This document shows positions 61,366-64,000 of a stretch of DNA of 64,000 bases, piece by piece. The translations under genes were made by a program, and so were the position numbers. The DNA lies in the NCBI GenBank assembly GCA_947504705.1, contig CANNIA010000017.1, positions 1-64,000 on the forward strand. Direction: 5' to 3'. Numbering within the stretch: the stretch's first letter is position 1; each line of letters begins with the position of its first letter. A model generated the notes under the pieces. That model was not told the DNA's origin. It ran no database searches and saw only the letters and a program-made list of their open reading frames with translations. The stretch comes from Paracoccaceae bacterium (GTDB lineage: Bacteria > Pseudomonadota > Alphaproteobacteria > Rhodobacterales > Rhodobacteraceae).

Positions 61366-61646
61366 AGGGCGATCTCGCGACCCATGTCGCGGGGCCGGTC
61401 TAACTCGATCCCGTCGAGCGGGGCGGAGGCCAGCAGCGCCTTCAACCCGGTGACAGGGTGCCGCGCGATCCGGTCGCGCAAGAGCGCGCGCGTCTCGGCC
61501 TCGCGTGCAGGGTCGGCAAGGGCGGAGGCCACGTCACGCACCAGCCCGGCATATTCGCGGCGCACCTGAACCTCGACGCGCACGAGACCCTGACGCTTCA
61601 TGCGATCCCGATAGGTCGTCACGGATGTCTTGCGTACTGTGGCCAT
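61362..61646 (-). CDS. Antitoxin partner of the PIN-domain toxin
   Basis: A 94-residue protein from the ATG at 61646, chosen over 61658 because GGAGGA lies just upstream. The N-terminus (MATVRKTSVTTYRDRMKRQG LVRVEVQVRREY, shown in parts) resembles a short DNA-binding strand-helix element, and the C-terminus is toxin-binding-like. Position and overlap define it as the antitoxin. It probably represses its own promoter through the repeats at 61659-61680. Confidence 0.82.
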   Translation of the reverse strand: MATVRKTSVTTYRDRMKRQGLVRVEVQVRREYAGLVRDVASALADPAREAETRALLRDRIARHPVTGLKALLASAPLDGIELDRPRDMGREIAL

Positions 61647-61658
61647 GTCATCCTCCAT

Positions 61659-61680
61659 TTCCGGAAATCATACCGGAAAC
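61659..61680. promoter_or_regulatory. Probable toxin-antitoxin operator
   Basis: TTCCGGAAA (a palindrome, 61659-61667) and TACCGGAAA (61671-61679) stand 12 bp apart immediately upstream of the antitoxin start. They are a likely autoregulatory site for the antitoxin. Confidence 0.45.
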
Positions 61681-62104
61681 GTGGCGCTGCGGCAACATGG
61701 ATCAAGCACCGGTCTGTCAAGCCCTTGGCCGCGCGTGAGACACTTTTCCGCGAGACACCGGAAGGCAAGACAATCTCCGTCCAGAAGCGTATGAATTTCA
61801 TATGCTCGGGGTCGTGTGCGAAACGGTAACGCGGCATTCATTCCTCGAATGGATGCCGTGGTGGACCCCAGAGTCCGGACCGGGATCCGGATCGCGGTCC
61901 AGACGGTTCGAAAGGCGAGCGGCAGGCGGTTGACGGGCTGTGAGGGCAGCGACAGTTTTTCCGGATCATCCGGTGAGCAGACGGGACTGAACGAAAACCC
62001 TAAGCCATTGTTTTCCGGTTCCTTTCGGGCCGAAAACGTATGCTGGGGGGCGAAGCTCGGCACATCGCCAGTGTCAGAGCGATTTTTTTGGGAAGCCACC
62101 CCGC
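61681..62104. other. Gene-free interval before the methyltransferase
   Basis: No supported gene. Frames on both strands lack ribosome binding sites or recognisable content. Several TCCGGA/GGATCC-like short palindromes occur around 61870-61900. Confidence 0.5.
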
Positions 62105-62229
62105 GTGGAATCCACCCCTGAACCACAAATAACAACGCAATAACAGTTACTTGTCTGGTGGATTCCGGGGTGGATACCCTGGACTCCGGAGTCCAGTCGG
62201 AAGCCAGTGAAATCCAGCGTGGATTCCAC
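62105..62229. repeat. GTGGATTCC palindrome array
   Basis: GTGGAATCCAC (62105-62115), GTGGATTCC (62158-62166), GTGGATACC (62170-62178) and GTGGATTCCAC (62219-62229) share one motif. Between them lies the perfect 16-bp palindrome TGGACTCCGGAGTCCA (62180-62195), a close variant. The array occupies the leader of the methyltransferase gene and looks like a multi-site operator. Confidence 0.7.
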
Positions 62230-62280
62230 ATCCAGAGACCAGTCCGCAAGCCACGCCCATCCTGCAACAGGAAAACCCGC

Positions 62281-63603
62281 ATGACCCTCAGCTTCGCTCC
62301 GGAGCGTATCGAGCAATGGCCGCTCGCGCGCTTGCAGCCCTATGCCCGCAACGCCAAGTCCCATGGGGCAGATCAGGTCGCGAAGATCGCCGCCAGCATG
62401 GCCGAGTTCGGCTGGACGGTGCCCTGCCTTGTGGCCGAGGACGGCGAGTTGATCGCGGGGCATGGCCGGGTGCTGGCTGCGACGCAACTCGGGCTGACCG
62501 AAGCGCCGGTGATCGTGCTCGGGCATCTGACCGAGGCGCAGCGGCGGGCCTATCGCATCGCGGACAATAAATTGACCGAGAGCCCGTGGGATGAAGCGCT
62601 GCTGTCGGCCGAACTGAACGACCTGCTGGCCGAGGATTTCGATCTGTCGCTGGTCGGGTTTTCGGACGGCGAACTCGACAAGCTGCTGGCCTATGTGCCG
62701 GAGGGGGATGGCGAGGACGGCGGTGGCGGCGGTGTGCCGCCGGTTGTCATCCCGGAACCGCCACGCAATCCGGCCTCCCGCACTGGCGATCTCTGGATCC
62801 TCGGCGATCACCGGCTGCTGTGTGGCGACAGCACCAGTGCCACTGATGTGCGCCGCCTGATGAATGGCGAGCGGGCAATCCTGTTTGCGACCGACCCGCC
62901 ATACCTCGTCGATTACGACGGCTCGAACCATCCGACGCGGAACAAGGACTGGTCGCAAAGCTACGGCGTGACATGGGACGACAGTTCGCAGGGGGCGGAA
63001 CTTTACGATGGCTTCATCGCGGCTGCGGTCGCCGAGGCGATTGCCGAAGATGCGGCCTGGTATTGCTGGCACGCCTCGCGCCGACAGGCGATGCTCGAGG
63101 CCTGCTGGGAAAAGGTCGGGGCCTTCGTTCATCAGCAGATCATCTGGGTGAAGGACCGCGGGGTGCTGACCCGGTCGCATTACCTGTGGAAGCACGAGCC
63201 CTGCTTCATGGGCTGGATCAGGGGTAATCGTCCGCCAAAGGTGGCGGAGGAGATGCTTGCCTCCACTTGGGCGCTGCCCAGCTTCGCCAAGGACGACCGA
63301 CCCGATCATCCGACGCCGAAACCGCTCGACGCCTTCGGGATCCCGATGCGCCAGCATGTGGCGCGGGGCGGGCTTTGCTACGAGCCGTTCTGCGGTTCGG
63401 GTTCGCAGATCATGGCGGGCGAAGCCAATGGCCGACGCGTTTTCGCGATGGAGATCAGCCCGGCCTACATCGACGTCGCTTTAGAGCGCTGGCAGGCCGA
63501 AACCGGTCGTTACGCAATCCTCGACGGTGACGGCAGGACTTTTGTGGACGTGAAGTTCGAGCGGCTGGGAGAGCCTGCGAAAGATAAGGAAGCCACGGAA
63601 TGA
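62281..63603 (+). CDS. ParB-domain DNA methyltransferase (N6-adenine/N4-cytosine type)
   Basis: A 440-residue two-domain protein. Residues about 10-110 are a ParB/sulfiredoxin-like domain (LARLQPYARNAKSHGADQVA; LIAGHGRVLAATQLG). From about 160 on is an amino-methyltransferase of the beta order: DPPYLVDYDGSN (catalytic DPPY) precedes YEPFCGSGSQIMAGE (SAM motif), with TPKPLDAF near the end. Such fusions are common in phages and protect element DNA or regulate it. I start it at the ATG at 62281; an upstream GTG at 62158 would translate the palindrome array. Confidence 0.9.
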   Translation: MTLSFAPERIEQWPLARLQPYARNAKSHGADQVAKIAASMAEFGWTVPCLVAEDGELIAGHGRVLAATQLGLTEAPVIVLGHLTEAQRRAYRIADNKLTESPWDEALLSAELNDLLAEDFDLSLVGFSDGELDKLLAYVPEGDGEDGGGGGVPPVVIPEPPRNPASRTGDLWILGDHRLLCGDSTSATDVRRLMNGERAILFATDPPYLVDYDGSNHPTRNKDWSQSYGVTWDDSSQGAELYDGFIAAAVAEAIAEDAAWYCWHASRRQAMLEACWEKVGAFVHQQIIWVKDRGVLTRSHYLWKHEPCFMGWIRGNRPPKVAEEMLASTWALPSFAKDDRPDHPTPKPLDAFGIPMRQHVARGGLCYEPFCGSGSQIMAGEANGRRVFAMEISPAYIDVALERWQAETGRYAILDGDGRTFVDVKFERLGEPAKDKEATE

Positions 63604-64000
63604 ACGAGAACCGCGTCATGTCTCTGGTCAAATACGTGGCCAAGGTCATCCTGCGCTTTGACCTTGTCATCCTTGCCGAGCCCCGCCATCCTAACAGTAT
63701 GGCTTTTCTGACAAGGCATCGTTTATTCCTGATCGCCCTCGTGCTCACCCTGTTTCTTGGTGGTCTCGTAGCAGCGCTGACCTTGGCTCCCGTGTCTGCC
63801 GCGAGTGTGCCGGGATCTGACAAGCTGCATCACGTCCTCGGCTTTGCGGCATTGTCTTTCCCGCTCCCCTTTGCACGGCCGAAGCTGGCGCTGCCGATTG
63901 TGCTTGGGGTCGCCGCATACGGCGGCTTGATCGAACTCATCCAGCCTTATGTTGGCCGACAAGCCGAGTGGGGCGACTTTCTTGCGGATGTCTCGGGGGC
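63600..64000 (+). CDS. VanZ-like membrane protein (partial)
   Basis: An open frame runs from ATG 63600 (ATGA overlap with the methyltransferase stop) through the window end. From ATG 63699 it reads MAFLTRHRLFLIALVLTLFL, then SDKLHHVLGFAALSFPLPFA and YGGLIELIQPYVGRQAEWGD, the pattern of VanZ-family membrane proteins, including the Asp-Lys-x-x-His and Glu-x-x-Gln motifs. The true start may be 63699 (typical family length) or 63618; the 33 residues before it do not look like VanZ. The 3' end is outside the window. It could be the first chromosomal gene after the element. Confidence 0.75.
   Translation, partial: MNENRVMSLVKYVAKVILRFDLVILAEPRHPNSMAFLTRHRLFLIALVLTLFLGGLVAALTLAPVSAASVPGSDKLHHVLGFAALSFPLPFARPKLALPIVLGVAAYGGLIELIQPYVGRQAEWGDFLADVSG

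Noticed and set aside
61668-62282. A 204-residue minus-strand frame in the interval before the methyltransferase
   Set aside because: It lacks a ribosome binding site, reads through the palindrome array and has no recognisable content.

Overview
This 64 kb window comes from a high-GC alphaproteobacterial chromosome, most likely a Rhodobacterales (Rhodobacter/Gemmobacter/Tabrizicola-like) organism. The evidence is the tightly packed operons with ATGA/TGATG overlaps, serine-cycle genes of the Mtk/Mcl type, and an integrated element with a DUF2924-recombinase module. No taxonomic marker such as rRNA is present, so this placement is an inference.

Left part (1-12.8 kb). The edge holds the 3' end of an IS110-type transposase that runs into a small gene. 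Then comes a divergent pair of operons for aerobic 2-aminobenzoate (anthranilate) breakdown through CoA thioesters. On the minus strand are a bifunctional 2-aminobenzoyl-CoA monooxygenase/reductase, SDR, MarR regulator, crotonase, acyl-CoA dehydrogenase, thioesterase, RidA and an aryl-CoA ligase. On the plus strand are enoyl-CoA hydratase, 3-hydroxyacyl-CoA dehydrogenase and thiolase. A palindromic operator sits in the shared promoter.

Repeat-rich junctions (1.1-1.7, 12.8-13.7 and 16.2-17.4 kb). Three copies of a composite repeat each sit downstream of a metabolic gene and just upstream, in the same orientation, of an AT-richer orphan gene. Two of the three orphans are followed by REPIN-like elements. 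One copy carries along a second, diverged 3' end of a thiolase gene. Between the last two lies a fused kinase-aminotransferase gene resembling the hydroxylysine kinase/phospho-lyase pair.

Middle part (17.4-35 kb). A second catabolic locus combines a flavin-dependent (luciferase-like) monooxygenase, aldehyde dehydrogenase, alpha/beta hydrolase, RidA and an unusual CaiB CoA-transferase/flavin-reductase fusion. It also has carnitine-type enzymes (CaiD-like hydratase, carnitine-dehydrogenase-like protein, BKACE), a GATase-AraC regulator, a PotABCD-type ABC importer, an acyl-CoA dehydrogenase and an ADP-forming acyl-CoA synthetase. The substrate is probably a methylated or quaternary amine or N-heterocycle. 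A serine-cycle block follows (35-42.5 kb: hydroxypyruvate reductase, malate-CoA ligase, serine-glyoxylate aminotransferase, malyl-CoA lyase, glycerate kinase, orphan response regulator), which could assimilate C1 units released from N-methyl groups.

Housekeeping genes (tmk, a DD-carboxypeptidase, a SPOR lipoprotein, tRNA-Ser) occupy 42.5-45.8 kb. From about 46 kb to 63.6 kb lies an integrated phage-like element. It has a serine-recombinase operon, an unrecognised two-gene pair, a sigma-like protein, and a Sak4/SSB-like/helicase/Cas4-like nuclease/primase-helicase/RuvC replication-recombination block. It also has a VapBC-type toxin-antitoxin pair and a ParB-methyltransferase. Three regulatory or replicative motif arrays stand out: four TTCCCAC boxes at exact 11-bp spacing, a CCAGAACACGG iteron-like cluster after the primase-helicase, and GTGGATTCC palindromes before the methyltransferase. 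No virion genes are seen before the window ends in a VanZ-like gene.
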